The notes under the pieces were generated by a model. It saw only the letters and a list, made by a program, of their open reading frames with translations, was not told the origin of the DNA and did not search any database. 64,000 bases of DNA from JBCCDY01 sp039030555 (lineage in GTDB: Bacteria; Bacteroidota; Bacteroidia; Cytophagales; Cyclobacteriaceae): positions 248,001 through 312,000 of the forward strand of contig JBCCDY010000004.1 in assembly GCA_039030555.1 (NCBI GenBank), written 5' to 3'. The stretch's first letter is position 1; each line of letters starts with the position of its first letter. The position numbers were made by a program, and so were the translations under genes. This document shows, one piece after another, positions 1 to 8,755 of the stretch.

Positions 1-64
1 GTTTCAAAATTAGAGAATTCCGGTCTATCTTCAAAATCATAAGGCAGGGCCTTAAACACTAAAA

Positions 65-2098
65 ATGACACGAACGATTTTTTTATCTCTTTCTTTCGTT
101 CTTGGAATTTGCCTCAATTTTCATGCTCAAAATAGCTATCAGGATAGCCTGGAAACTAAAATATTATTGGTAAATGATTCCGCGAAAATGGTCATTTACC
201 CACTTCTTATAGACAGCTATCTTCAGAGTAGTTATTTTGAAGACGCTGATCGAAATGCCAATAAGTTCCTCAAACTCACTGAAGAACAGGGTGAGGTAAG
301 ACAGAGGGTTGAAGCTCTCAAGCTTTCGGGAGTATCCAAGCAAGAGCTACTTTCCGATCACGAACAATCCTTAGAGCTTTTACTTCAAGCTCTAAAGCTA
401 TCCGAGAATAATGGATTTAAATCTATGGAGGTTGAGGTACTCATCAGCATTGGTGATATTTTTCTGGACATCAACAATAATTATCAGACACTGGACTATT
501 TATTAAAGGCAGACTCTAAAGCAGAAAAAATCAAGAATAGCGACCTCATTTCAAAATCCAAATTTAAAATCTCAGAGACCTATCTTCAACTGAATGAATT
601 CAGTAGAGCCTTTGAATACATAAGCGAGGGATGTTCAGTGCTGCGATCCTCAAGTCAAAAGCAGGACAATCTTAGATGTCTGTCACTTAAGAGTAAATAT
701 TTTGAAATGGTTGGTGATTATGAAAGTGCCATTGAAGCCATCGATCTAGCTATTAACAACACAAAAGAAGGAACCCAGGATTATGCATTATTTAACCTGA
801 AAAAGGGAAATGTTCTAAAGATCCAAAAGCAGTACTCCAACTCGCTCCAGTATTTCGAAGCTGCATTAACGTTTTATGAAAAAGAACAGAAAGTCGAATA
901 TCTATCAAGGTGTAATCTATCGTACGGGGATGCTTTAATGAAACTAGAGCAATATGATTCAGCTTACGAGATATTATCTAAGGGATTACGTTTTGCCATT
1001 GAAATAAACTCCAAGGAATTGATTCTCGATGGCTACGAAAAGTTATATCAATACTACTTAGCCATTGAAGATTTCGACAATGCTGAGGAGTATAAAAACC
1101 TATTTATTGAAATCAGCGAATTCATTAATACGGAAAAAACGGAGCAAAAAATTGGAGAACTTCAAACACAGTACGAAGTCGGAAAAAAGGAGCAAGAGAT
1201 CCAGGTACTGGAAAGAAATAAGGAGATCCAGCAGCTTACCATAGAAAAACAGAAAAACCGACAGTTTATTCTTCTAATGAGCCTGGGGCTCCTTCTGGTT
1301 TTAATTTTAGCGGGATCACTTCTATACAGGTCGAAGAGGAGAAGTAACAAAATGCTGAAGCTTGCAAATGAGCAGGTGGAAAAACAAAATGAGGAATTGA
1401 AAGAACTCAATGCAACTAAAGATAAATTCTTCTCCATTATTGGGCATGATTTAAAAGGCCCTCTCAACTCATTAACCTCATTTTCCAACCTTTTAGTAAA
1501 TCATTCGGGAAGTCTTTCCCCTGATGAAATAAAAATGCTTGCAACAGATCTTGATAAGTCGATTAAAAATCTATTTAGCCTACTGGATAACTTATTGAAT
1601 TGGGCTCGTTCGCAATCTGGCAGAATAGAGCTTGAGTCAAAAAGGCTGGATCTAAAGGAACTGGTAGATTCCAATATTTCACTTCTCCAAAGGATAGCAG
1701 AGAATAAATCGATTGAAATTGTGAATAAGATTGATCTGGCAGAATGCTTCGCAGATGAAAACACAATAAATACGGTCATCAGAAATTTACTTTCCAATGC
1801 TTTGAAATTTACCGAAGAAAAAGGTAAAGTATATTTTACGAAATCTGAAACTGATGGAATGATATCCATTCATATTTCAGATAATGGAGTAGGAATGACA
1901 AAAGATCAAATAGATAAATTATTCCAGATCGGAGAGAAGCAATCCACTTTAGGCACTTCCAAGGAAAAAGGAACTGGCCTTGGTCTTATTCTTTGCAAAG
2001 AGTTTGTAGAAATGAATGGAGGAACCCTCTCTGTGAAAAGTATTAAGGATGAAGGAAGTACCTTTTCTATTAAGCTGAAGAAAGCTTATACCAATTGA
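65..2098 (+). CDS. TPR-containing sensor histidine kinase
   Basis: Membrane sensor kinase of the Bacteroidota TPR-HK type. Residues 1-22 form a signal peptide ending in NFHAQ. Residues about 30-370 are helical TPR-like repeats, presumably the periplasmic sensing part. They are followed by a charged coiled coil, one membrane span (about 400-420, FILLMSLGLLLVLILAGSLL), a second coiled coil, and a HisKA domain with the phosphoacceptor His461 in IIGHDLKGPL. The HATPase domain has an N-box (N574-N578, NLLSN), a G1 box DNGVGM at 606 and a G2 box GTGLGL at 636. There is no fused receiver and no response regulator next to it, so the partner is elsewhere. The last codons and the stop lie inside an inserted ~180-bp repeat element (see 2089-2268). 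The ligand is unknown. Confidence 0.93.
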   Translation: MTRTIFLSLSFVLGICLNFHAQNSYQDSLETKILLVNDSAKMVIYPLLIDSYLQSSYFEDADRNANKFLKLTEEQGEVRQRVEALKLSGVSKQELLSDHEQSLELLLQALKLSENNGFKSMEVEVLISIGDIFLDINNNYQTLDYLLKADSKAEKIKNSDLISKSKFKISETYLQLNEFSRAFEYISEGCSVLRSSSQKQDNLRCLSLKSKYFEMVGDYESAIEAIDLAINNTKEGTQDYALFNLKKGNVLKIQKQYSNSLQYFEAALTFYEKEQKVEYLSRCNLSYGDALMKLEQYDSAYEILSKGLRFAIEINSKELILDGYEKLYQYYLAIEDFDNAEEYKNLFIEISEFINTEKTEQKIGELQTQYEVGKKEQEIQVLERNKEIQQLTIEKQKNRQFILLMSLGLLLVLILAGSLLYRSKRRSNKMLKLANEQVEKQNEELKELNATKDKFFSIIGHDLKGPLNSLTSFSNLLVNHSGSLSPDEIKMLATDLDKSIKNLFSLLDNLLNWARSQSGRIELESKRLDLKELVDSNISLLQRIAENKSIEIVNKIDLAECFADENTINTVIRNLLSNALKFTEEKGKVYFTKSETDGMISIHISDNGVGMTKDQIDKLFQIGEKQSTLGTSKEKGTGLGLILCKEFVEMNGGTLSVKSIKDEGSTFSIKLKKAYTN

Positions 2099-2268
2099 AC
2101 TGTGTAAGGGCGCATCATTTTGTTAAATGATTTTTTCTTGTCAAAGGCAAAAAACGTAGAACTAGCAGCGCTAACGCGAGGCTTTTTAACCTGCCCTGCC
2201 GGTCAGGCGGGCGCATGAGAAGGAAAAATCAATAGCTAGATAAGCGTCATTATGTAGTTTAATTGGTA
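2089..2268. mobile_element. Non-autonomous inverted-repeat element (MITE-like), copy A
   Basis: A 180-bp segment with imperfect terminal inverted repeats (TACCAATTgAACT... / ...AGTTTAATTGGTA), flanked by a 3-bp direct repeat TTA (2086-2088 and 2269-2271). A second copy lies in inverted orientation at 29745-29923. Read by eye the two are about 90% identical, including the GC-rich core with CCTGCCCTGCCGGTCAGG. There is no open frame of useful length, so it would depend on a transposase in trans. A 3-bp TNA target duplication is known for some IS5-family elements (IS1031 group); that link is inference. The insertion lies in the overlapping stop codons of the two convergent genes. Confidence 0.8.
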
Positions 2269-3111
2269 TTAGGCATCTTTTAAATGCGGAAGTTCTCTGG
2301 CAACCTTTTCTTCTAATTCCTTATCGAACTTTGCCAAATAAAGTGATTTCACATTGGCTAATTGTTCTATGGTCAAGCCATTGGCGCCCCGAAGATCGGC
2401 TTTGTAAAGGTTTGCATTATCGAAATTAGCTCCAGTTAGGTAGCAGTCTTTAAAACTGGCCTCCATCAACATTGCATTTTCAAAGTTCGCCTTGATTAAA
2501 AAAGCTTTATCAAACACAGCCTTAATCATGAAACCGTCTTTAAAATTAGCCCCACTTACAAAAGCGCCGATTAAAGTGGCCTGGTTGAGATTGGAATTCT
2601 CCAGATTGGTTTGATTGAGTCTGGCCTCGTTGAGGTTACATTCGATCAGAAATGAGCTTGAAACATTAGCATTGTTTAGATTAGACCCCTTCAGATTTAC
2701 ATAGTTTAAATTTGTTTTCCCCAAATAACAGTTCACTAGGTTTACATCCGTAATTTTATTTCTATTCAATCTTTTGATGTTACCGACTGTTCTAAATGCT
2801 GCTTCTTCTGATTCCCATAACCTGAAATCATCTATCTCATCTTTATAAGTTCTTATCCTTTGCCGCATTTCACCATTTCTATTCAACCAAAAAATAAGAA
2901 TTCCTATCACCGCAATATCGAAAAGCATACCGTGGGCCTCAACTAAAACCTGACCGTAGTAAGCGTGAAAGTTTTCTATGTAATAAGGAAGACTTAGGGT
3001 AATGACTACGATAGTGAGCAGCACCAAAACAAGGAAAGAAGTGAGGATGGAATTCTCAATAACATTGTTGAAGGATTCCTTAAACTTCTCTCTTATTTCT
3101 TTAATCTCCAT
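2269..3111 (-). CDS. Pentapeptide-repeat membrane protein
   Basis: 280 residues. Two hydrophobic segments near the N-terminus (about 20-46, SFLVLVLLTIVVITLSL, and about 62-78, FDIAVIGILIFWL) are followed by a charged linker. From about residue 120 to 255 there is a continuous run of A(N/D)LxX pentapeptides (NLNYVNLKGSNLNNANV, ANFKDGFM, ANFENAML, ADLRGANGL), which should fold as a right-handed beta-helix. The pairing of two spans with a cytoplasmic pentapeptide helix recurs in bacteria with no settled function. Its TAA stop straddles the edge of the inserted repeat element but is preserved. It is convergent with the sensor kinase; no operon partner is evident. Confidence 0.85.
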   Translation of the reverse strand: MEIKEIREKFKESFNNVIENSILTSFLVLVLLTIVVITLSLPYYIENFHAYYGQVLVEAHGMLFDIAVIGILIFWLNRNGEMRQRIRTYKDEIDDFRLWESEEAAFRTVGNIKRLNRNKITDVNLVNCYLGKTNLNYVNLKGSNLNNANVSSSFLIECNLNEARLNQTNLENSNLNQATLIGAFVSGANFKDGFMIKAVFDKAFLIKANFENAMLMEASFKDCYLTGANFDNANLYKADLRGANGLTIEQLANVKSLYLAKFDKELEEKVARELPHLKDA

Positions 3112-3203
3112 TCGACTCTTTAATTAGATCGAATTTAGTAGTTTAATATACGGAGCCAAAAAATAGTTGAGTTTCTACCTTTCTTATTAGATAAACACAG
3201 CTT

Positions 3204-4136
3204 TTAAATAGATAACGATCTTATTTTATCGCAGAGCACTTCATTGATTTTTACATAAGACTCAAAAGACCAGCCTGCTACATGTGGTGTAAACAAAGTG
3301 TTATTTTGTTCGACCAGGTATTCGAAATCCTCTTTTTGCCTGGTTGATAGTTTATCTAGTTTCTCATTTTCCAAAACATCAAAAGCTGCACCTAGTACCC
3401 TTCCACCTTTTATTGCGTCACAAAGCGAACTTAGGTCCAGAACAGAACCCCTTGCCGTATTTATAACATAGATCGGCTTTTTGAAATTGTTAATATAGTC
3501 CCGGTTAACCAGCTGATCATTTTCTTCACTAAGTGGGATATGTATAGAGAGCACATCTGTTTCTCCGAAAAATTCTTCTTGAGAAACGATTTCAGCATAA
3601 GTACTTTGTGTCTCTTTTTTATATTTATCATAGGCAATCACTTTGCATTCAAACCCTTGAAGTCTTTGTGCAAAAGCTGATCCCATGTTTCCATAGCCGA
3701 GTACCCCAATCGTTTTATTTTTGAGCTCGTGCCCCCGGTTAGCCTCCCTTTTCCATTGTCCATTACGGACTTCATAATCGCCAAAGTTCATTTTATTGAA
3801 TAGGGCCAATATCATCCCTAATGTATGCTCTCCTACCGCATCCCGGTTACCTTCAGGACTGTTGATGATCACTATGTTTCTTTCAGATACGCTTGACTCA
3901 TCTATTTGATCGAGTCCAGCTCCTGCCCTTGCAATGAATTTTATGTGATCGGCCCTCTCCAGAAGTTCTTTATCTATCTTTGTCTTACTCCTCAAAATCA
4001 AACCTTCATACTCGGAAATACTATCCAAAATCTCTTCTCTTGTTATGTCAGGTTTGTAATCAACCTTATAACCAACTTCAGAAAGCATTGGAATTATGCT
4101 TTCGTGCATTAAATCAATAATCAGGCACCTCTTCAT
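3204..4136 (-). CDS. D-isomer 2-hydroxyacid dehydrogenase (phosphoglycerate dehydrogenase-like)
   Basis: 310 residues with the NAD-binding fold of the D-2-hydroxyacid dehydrogenase family. The dinucleotide motif is GVLGYGNMGSAFA, the substrate-binding/catalytic Arg229 is in NTARGS, a Glu is in DVLENEK, and the catalytic His285 is in TPHVAGW. It lacks the C-terminal ACT domain of long SerA enzymes, so it is the short form. It could act in serine synthesis (3-phosphoglycerate to 3-phosphohydroxypyruvate) or on another 2-hydroxyacid; no serC or serB is adjacent. Its ATG overlaps the stop of mgtE by one base (TAATG), so the two are co-transcribed and probably coupled in translation. Confidence 0.88.
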   Translation of the reverse strand: MKRCLIIDLMHESIIPMLSEVGYKVDYKPDITREEILDSISEYEGLILRSKTKIDKELLERADHIKFIARAGAGLDQIDESSVSERNIVIINSPEGNRDAVGEHTLGMILALFNKMNFGDYEVRNGQWKREANRGHELKNKTIGVLGYGNMGSAFAQRLQGFECKVIAYDKYKKETQSTYAEIVSQEEFFGETDVLSIHIPLSEENDQLVNRDYINNFKKPIYVINTARGSVLDLSSLCDAIKGGRVLGAAFDVLENEKLDKLSTRQKEDFEYLVEQNNTLFTPHVAGWSFESYVKINEVLCDKIRSLSI

Positions 4137-5497
4137 TAAAAGGAATACAAGTAGTGAGCGACTAGAAAATAAATAGAGAGACCAATAAGATCATTGGCCG
4201 TAGTAATAAAAGGACCAGATGCTACTGCGGGGTTAACCCCAAACCTATCTAGAATTAAAGGTGTAATAGTACCCATAAAAGAAGCTAGCAAAACAACGGA
4301 AAAAAGGGCAATTGAAACTACTAATGCCAATTCTTGAGCCTCACCAAAAATTAGGTTGGCTCCGAAAACGATAAGAGCAAGAACCGATCCATTAAACACG
4401 GCTACTAAAAAGATCTTTAAATATCTTTTTATTCCTTTCTCCGTAAATGCCGAGGGATTCGCTAAGCTTTGTACTATAATAGATGAAGACTGAATTCCAA
4501 CATTTCCTCCGGTTGCCGTTATTAAAGGAATAAAGAAAGCCATGGCTGGGATCAAAGCAATGTCCTTCTCGAAAAAGCCGATGAATTTAGCACCCAAAAG
4601 CCCTCCAAACATACCTATAATCAACCAGGGCAATCTAGCTCTTGAAATCCTCCAAACGCTATCATCTTCTTCAACGTCATCTGAAATACCCGCCATGGCC
4701 TGCATATCTTCCTCAGCTTGTTCAGTGACTACATCCAGAACATCATCTATGGTGATTCTTCCGACCAATTTACCCTGAACATTAATTACAGGAACCGCAT
4801 CTAAGTCGTACTTACGCATAATAGCTGCAACTTCTTCTTCAGGCATATATGTCGGAACTGAAACAATATCAGACTCATAAATGTCCTTTATCAAAACCTG
4901 ATCACTCGAAAGGATTACTTTTTTAAGTGCTACCCTACCAAGCAGTTTATGGTTTTCGTCTACCACATAGACAGAATAGATTTTCTCTACATCATCTTTC
5001 TGCCTTCTGATCTCGTCGATAGTTTGAACAATACTCCAGTTTTCATTCGCCTGGATAAGTTCTTTGGCCATCAGCCCACCAGCAACGTCATCATCATATC
5101 TCAGTAGATCAAGAATATGTTCAGCGTGCTTTTCATCTTCAACGTTGGCTATAACTTCCTCTCTTGTTTTAAGTGGAAATTCGTTTAGTACATCAGCCGC
5201 ATCATCCGAATCAAGGTGCTCTACATATTGGGCAATTTCATAAGACTCAAAATTTTTAAGGAAACGTTCCCTGGTATTGTCCTCTAATTCAGTAATGATC
5301 TCTGCTCCTACATCTTTTTCAAGAACATCGATCACATACTTTGAATCGTCCGAAGAGAGCTCTTCCAGCAGAGCTGATATATCAGCTGGTTTCACGTTCT
5401 CTAAGCTATTCTTGATAAACTGCTCGTTTTGATTACGAACAGCTTTTCGCATAATCTCTAAGAACTCCTTGGATAATTCAAATTCAACTACTTCCAC
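4136..5497 (-). CDS. mgtE: Magnesium transporter MgtE
   Basis: 453 residues, normal for MgtE. The domain order is an N-terminal acidic superhelical MgtE_N domain (about 1-130, with repeated LxxLxxDDAADVL-type motifs), a tandem CBS pair (about 135-260, VPTYMPEEEVA and DLDAVPVINVQGKLVGRITIDDVL), a connecting helix, then about five membrane helices (290-453). The conserved pore region PAVASGPFITTANDLIG is present. The family is a Mg2+-gated dimeric channel in the inner membrane. The start is GTG at 5497, overlapping the end of rsmA by 14 bases. Downstream it overlaps the dehydrogenase by one base, so rsmA–mgtE–dehydrogenase form a compact operon. Confidence 0.95.
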   Translation of the reverse strand: MEVVEFELSKEFLEIMRKAVRNQNEQFIKNSLENVKPADISALLEELSSDDSKYVIDVLEKDVGAEIITELEDNTRERFLKNFESYEIAQYVEHLDSDDAADVLNEFPLKTREEVIANVEDEKHAEHILDLLRYDDDVAGGLMAKELIQANENWSIVQTIDEIRRQKDDVEKIYSVYVVDENHKLLGRVALKKVILSSDQVLIKDIYESDIVSVPTYMPEEEVAAIMRKYDLDAVPVINVQGKLVGRITIDDVLDVVTEQAEEDMQAMAGISDDVEEDDSVWRISRARLPWLIIGMFGGLLGAKFIGFFEKDIALIPAMAFFIPLITATGGNVGIQSSSIIVQSLANPSAFTEKGIKRYLKIFLVAVFNGSVLALIVFGANLIFGEAQELALVVSIALFSVVLLASFMGTITPLILDRFGVNPAVASGPFITTANDLIGLSIYFLVAHYLYSF

Positions 5498-6257
5498 TAA
5501 CCTCTATGCTTTGAGTGAGTAACACAAAATCATTAACCGATAACTGCTCCGCTCGTTTGATGAGCAATTCATTTTTCAAGTCGCTTGTGAAATTAAATAC
5601 CTTGAGCGCATTTCTTAATGTTTTTCTTCGATTTTGAAATCCAGCCTTCACAACCCTTTTAAAAAGATCGATATCACAGTCTAATGATTGAACTTCATTT
5701 CTTTTTAACCTTATCACTCCGGACTGAACTTTCGGAGGCGGTATAAATTCTTCTGGACCAACTGTGAATAGATACTCAATGGTATAAAACGCCTGAAGCA
5801 AAACACTTAATATTCCGTACTTCTTATTTCCAGGTGGAGAAGCTATCCGCTCCGCAACTTCTTTTTGAAGCATGCCAACCACCTCTGTAACAGAATCCCT
5901 TTGTTCGTAAACCTTAAAAAAGATTTGAGAGGATATATTATAGGGAAAGTTTCCTATAATTTTCACTGGCTCCTTATCGAAAGGAAATATTTTTAAAAAA
6001 TCATCATGGACAATATCAACTTTAGCCTTAGCATATTTTTTATTTAGATACTCAATCGATTCAGCATCAATATCTAATAAAATGAGTTTTTCGTAGCGGT
6101 CTATCAAAAATTGAGTGAGTACTCCTGTGCCTGGTCCTACCTCTATAACAGTTTCATCTTTAGGTTCGCTTGAAAGAGACTGAACGATACGCTCTGCAAT
6201 AGCATTATTATTAAGAAAATGCTGACCTAAATGCTTCTTTGGGCGTACCGATGACAT
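5484..6257 (-). CDS. rsmA: 16S rRNA (adenine1518-N6/adenine1519-N6)-dimethyltransferase
   Basis: RsmA/KsgA dimethylates two adjacent adenines in helix 45 of 16S rRNA late in 30S assembly. At 257 residues it has the usual length. Diagnostic motifs are the N-terminal PKKHLGQHFL, the SAM-binding EVGPGTGVLTQFL, the acidic LLDID at the end of strand 2, the catalytic NFPYN (the N6-methylase N-x-P-Y motif), and the C-terminal AGFQNRRKTLRNAL. It is divergent from pdxA with a 70-bp gap that must hold both promoters. It is the first gene of the operon with mgtE. Confidence 0.97.
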   Translation of the reverse strand: MSSVRPKKHLGQHFLNNNAIAERIVQSLSSEPKDETVIEVGPGTGVLTQFLIDRYEKLILLDIDAESIEYLNKKYAKAKVDIVHDDFLKIFPFDKEPVKIIGNFPYNISSQIFFKVYEQRDSVTEVVGMLQKEVAERIASPPGNKKYGILSVLLQAFYTIEYLFTVGPEEFIPPPKVQSGVIRLKRNEVQSLDCDIDLFKRVVKAGFQNRRKTLRNALKVFNFTSDLKNELLIKRAEQLSVNDFVLLTQSIEVSGSS

Positions 6258-6327
6258 TTTTTAAGTTTTAGCTTTATTGTAACTTTCGATGGAAATTAGC
6301 TAAAAGAGCGTTACGATCAGATTAATA

Positions 6328-7362
6328 ATGGATAAAACAGAAAAACCTATTGTCGGCATCACGATTGGAGATTACAACGGAATTGGACCGGAAATAATAA
6401 TAAAAACACTTTCCGACCGCCGATTTATACAGTCTGTTACACCCGTGATCTATGGTCACTCAAAGGTTATCTCCTATTACAGAAAGGTCTTAAATGAAAA
6501 GCACTTTAATTTTGAACAAATAAAAAGTATTGGAGAAGTGAACCCTAAAAGGGTAAATGTGATCAACTGCTGGAATGAAAGTGTTGAAGTCAATAGTGGA
6601 AATCCTACAGAAGATTCAGGGAAACATGCTATTGACGCACTTAAAATGTGCGTAGAAGATGCTAAATCAGGAAAAATTAACTCCATCGTAACAGCACCTA
6701 TCAGCAAAAAAAATGCGCAGAGTAGCGATTTTGCCTACCCTGGACATACCGAATATTTAACAGAGTCCTTTGGCATTAAAGAAAGCTTAATGCTTCTTAT
6801 GTATGAGAACTTTCGAGTTGGGGTGGTTACCGGACATATACCTTTAGCTGAGGTCTCAAGCACCATTACTAAAGAGTTAATTATTAATAAGCTCAAGGTG
6901 CTCTACAAGACCCTAAAAGATCAATTTGGAATAAATAAACCAAAAATTGCAGTGCTTGGACTAAACCCGCACGCTGGAGAAGAAGGACTATTGGGAAAAG
7001 AAGAGGAGGAAATAATACAGCCCGCAATTCAAGAGTTTAAACAAGATGGAAAAATAGTAATAGGTCCCATTCCCGCCGATGGCTACTTTGGAACAGCACA
7101 ATACAGAAATTATGATGCGACTTTGGCGATGTATCATGATCAAGGATTAATACCTTTCAAAACACTAGCTTTCGAAACCGGAGTGAATTTCACTGCGGGT
7201 TTGCCAATTCCCCGAACTTCACCAGATCATGGAACTGCGTTTTCCATTGCTGGAAAAAACAAAGCGGATACCACATCCTTTAGAGCTGCCATGTTAGTCG
7301 CATCAGATATCTGTTGCAGGAAGAACAGTGTTAAATTAGAGTTTCCTGAACTGAGCTATTAA
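6328..7362 (+). CDS. pdxA: 4-hydroxythreonine-4-phosphate dehydrogenase
   Basis: PdxA oxidises 4-phosphohydroxy-L-threonine on the DXP-dependent route to pyridoxal phosphate. The 344-residue protein starts with VGITIGDYNGIGPEII. It carries the metal-binding histidines in GHTEYL, NPHAGEEGLLGKEE and MYHDQGLIPFK, plus GVNFTAGLPIPRTSPDHGTA near the C-terminus. A TAACTTTCG sequence about 45 bp upstream resembles the Bacteroidota -7 element with one mismatch. csaA follows after 7 bp and is probably co-transcribed. No other pdx gene is in the window. Confidence 0.97.
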   Translation: MDKTEKPIVGITIGDYNGIGPEIIIKTLSDRRFIQSVTPVIYGHSKVISYYRKVLNEKHFNFEQIKSIGEVNPKRVNVINCWNESVEVNSGNPTEDSGKHAIDALKMCVEDAKSGKINSIVTAPISKKNAQSSDFAYPGHTEYLTESFGIKESLMLLMYENFRVGVVTGHIPLAEVSSTITKELIINKLKVLYKTLKDQFGINKPKIAVLGLNPHAGEEGLLGKEEEEIIQPAIQEFKQDGKIVIGPIPADGYFGTAQYRNYDATLAMYHDQGLIPFKTLAFETGVNFTAGLPIPRTSPDHGTAFSIAGKNKADTTSFRAAMLVASDICCRKNSVKLEFPELSY

Positions 7363-7369
7363 AGGCAGG

Positions 7370-7699
7370 ATGGCTGAATGGAAAGATTTCGAGTCTCTGG
7401 ATATCAGGATCGGTACGATTAAAAAAGCCAGCGAATTTTCCGAAGCAAAAAAGCCTGCTTACAAATTGGAGATCGATTTTGGAAGTGAAATCGGTATACT
7501 CAAATCATCCGCACAAATCAAAGATCGATACGCGATAAAAGATCTGACTGGAAGACAAATAATAGCTATCATAAACTTCCCCGAGAAACAAATCGCAAAT
7601 TTCTTCTCCCAATGTTTGGTACTTGGTGTGTACACTGAAAAGGGGGTTGCGCTTTTATCGACAGAAGAATTCGTACCTAATGGCTCAAGAATTGGTTAA
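7370..7699 (+). CDS. csaA: tRNA-binding domain protein, CsaA-type
   Basis: 109 residues forming a single tRNA_bind OB fold: FESLDIRIGTIKKA at the start, IGILKSSAQIKDRY in the middle, and QCLVLGVYTEKGVALLS near the end. This matches the CsaA family, dimeric proteins described as secretion-related chaperones and structurally like the EMAP/Trbp111 tRNA-binding domain. It follows pdxA closely. The physiological role in Bacteroidota is not established; family membership is clear. Confidence 0.88.
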   Translation: MAEWKDFESLDIRIGTIKKASEFSEAKKPAYKLEIDFGSEIGILKSSAQIKDRYAIKDLTGRQIIAIINFPEKQIANFFSQCLVLGVYTEKGVALLSTEEFVPNGSRIG

Positions 7700-7737
7700 G
7701 TTTTATTATAAAATTTCGTAATAAACAAGAATATACT

Positions 7738-7745
7738 TATTTTTG
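7738..7745 (+). promoter_or_regulatory. Putative -7 promoter element for DUF177–rpmF
   Basis: TATTTTTG matches the Bacteroidota primary-sigma -7 consensus TAnnTTTG at all fixed positions. It lies about 20 bp before the ATG of the DUF177 gene, in the gap after csaA. No convincing -33 TTG is seen at the usual spacing. Confidence 0.5.
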
Positions 7746-7765
7746 CGACCCTGTTTTTAGGGGGT

Positions 7766-8308
7766 ATGGGAAAGGAATTACAAAAATTCAATATTGATAT
7801 ATTCAAACTCAGGGATGGGGAGCATGAATATACTTTTCAAGTTGGAGATGAATTCTTTACTCTTTTCGAAGAAAGCCCCCTGGAAAAAGGAGATTGTAAA
7901 GTATACGTTGAACTGCTTAAAAATAGTTCTCTACTGCAATTTCAATTTAAGATTTCTGGTACGCTGGAACTGATTTGCGACAGAAGTCTGGAGGTTTTTA
8001 ATTATGAAATTGAAGAAGGGCGCAAGTTGATCTTTAAGTATGGTCCGGAAGAACTGGAGCTTAGCGATGAGATCGTCATGATAGAGCACGGAACGCTTTC
8101 AATCAACCTCGCTCAATATATTTACGAATATATTGTTCTAGCTATTCCTTATCGGAAAATACATCCAAAATACGATGAGGCTGATAGTGAGGAGAATCTG
8201 GTTTATGTTTCTGAAGAAAACGATCCAAATGATTCTAAAGTAGACGAAAAAGGAACGGATCCGAGATGGGATTCGTTGAGAAATTTGAATAAGCAACAAG
8301 ACAATTAA
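7766..8308 (+). CDS. DUF177 (YceD-family) protein
   Basis: 180-residue member of the DUF177/YceD family, which almost always precedes rpmF and is linked to 23S rRNA metabolism in other bacteria. The signature is LICDRSLEVFNYEI, followed by the acidic strand LSDEIVMIEHGTLSINLAQYI and an acidic C-terminal tail ending in WDSLRNL. The usual second metal-type Cys of the motif is absent. A GGGGGT stretch lies just before the ATG. rpmF begins 21 bp after the stop. Confidence 0.9.
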   Translation: MGKELQKFNIDIFKLRDGEHEYTFQVGDEFFTLFEESPLEKGDCKVYVELLKNSSLLQFQFKISGTLELICDRSLEVFNYEIEEGRKLIFKYGPEELELSDEIVMIEHGTLSINLAQYIYEYIVLAIPYRKIHPKYDEADSEENLVYVSEENDPNDSKVDEKGTDPRWDSLRNLNKQQDN

Positions 8309-8329
8309 TTAAGATATAATTACATCACC

Positions 8330-8521
8330 ATGGCACATCCTAAAAGAAAAATATCGAAATCGAGAAGGGATAAAAGAAGGACACATTATAAAGCCACTGC
8401 TAAAAATTTAGTGGTATGTCCCACTACAGGAGAGATGCACCTTCCGCATAGAGCATACTGGCATGAAGGTAAACTTTACTACAAAGGAAAAGTAGTAATG
8501 GAAAAAGAGGTACTGGCTTAA
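8330..8521 (+). CDS. rpmF: 50S ribosomal protein L32
   Basis: 63 residues. The N-terminus MAHPKRKISKSRRDKRRTH and the core PTTGEMHLPHRAYW are typical of bL32. It is the zinc-free form: only one cysteine (VVCPTTGE) remains of the four that make the zinc ribbon in C+ paralogues. It is co-transcribed with DUF177 and followed at once by a strong terminator hairpin. Confidence 0.97.
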   Translation: MAHPKRKISKSRRDKRRTHYKATAKNLVVCPTTGEMHLPHRAYWHEGKLYYKGKVVMEKEVLA

Positions 8522-8552
8522 GTACAGTAGTCTCTAAATCGAAAAAATATTT

Positions 8553-8593
8553 CCCACAGCAGAAACCCTTATTTCTGTTGTGGGTTTCCGTTT
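8553..8593 (+). terminator. Intrinsic terminator after rpmF
   Basis: A 13-bp stem, CCCACAGCAGAAA (8553-8565) pairing with TTTCTGTTGTGGG (8572-8584) with one G-T wobble, followed by a short T-rich run. It separates rpmF from fabH. Confidence 0.8.
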
Positions 8594-8755
8594 AACTGTA
8601 CGTTAAGCAGGAAAACCAATAGCCTACCAATATTTGGGTTTCCAACGCCCACAGAATCAGCCACTTATTTTCGAGCGTTTCATTATGCAGCATCAATCTT
8701 GATGCCCTATATTCGCATGTCTTCTTAACAATTTGGTAAAGTACGAAATAGGGTA

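Noticed and set aside
1..64. Possible 5' end of a minus-strand gene (GTG near 59 reading MFKALPYDFEDRPEF, or ATG near 38), and a TAAGGC-AGG-GCCTTA hairpin at 40-54.
   Set aside because: Fewer than 20 codons are visible, two minus frames and one plus frame are all open, and a divergent start 5 bp from the kinase ATG would be unusual. Not decidable from the window.
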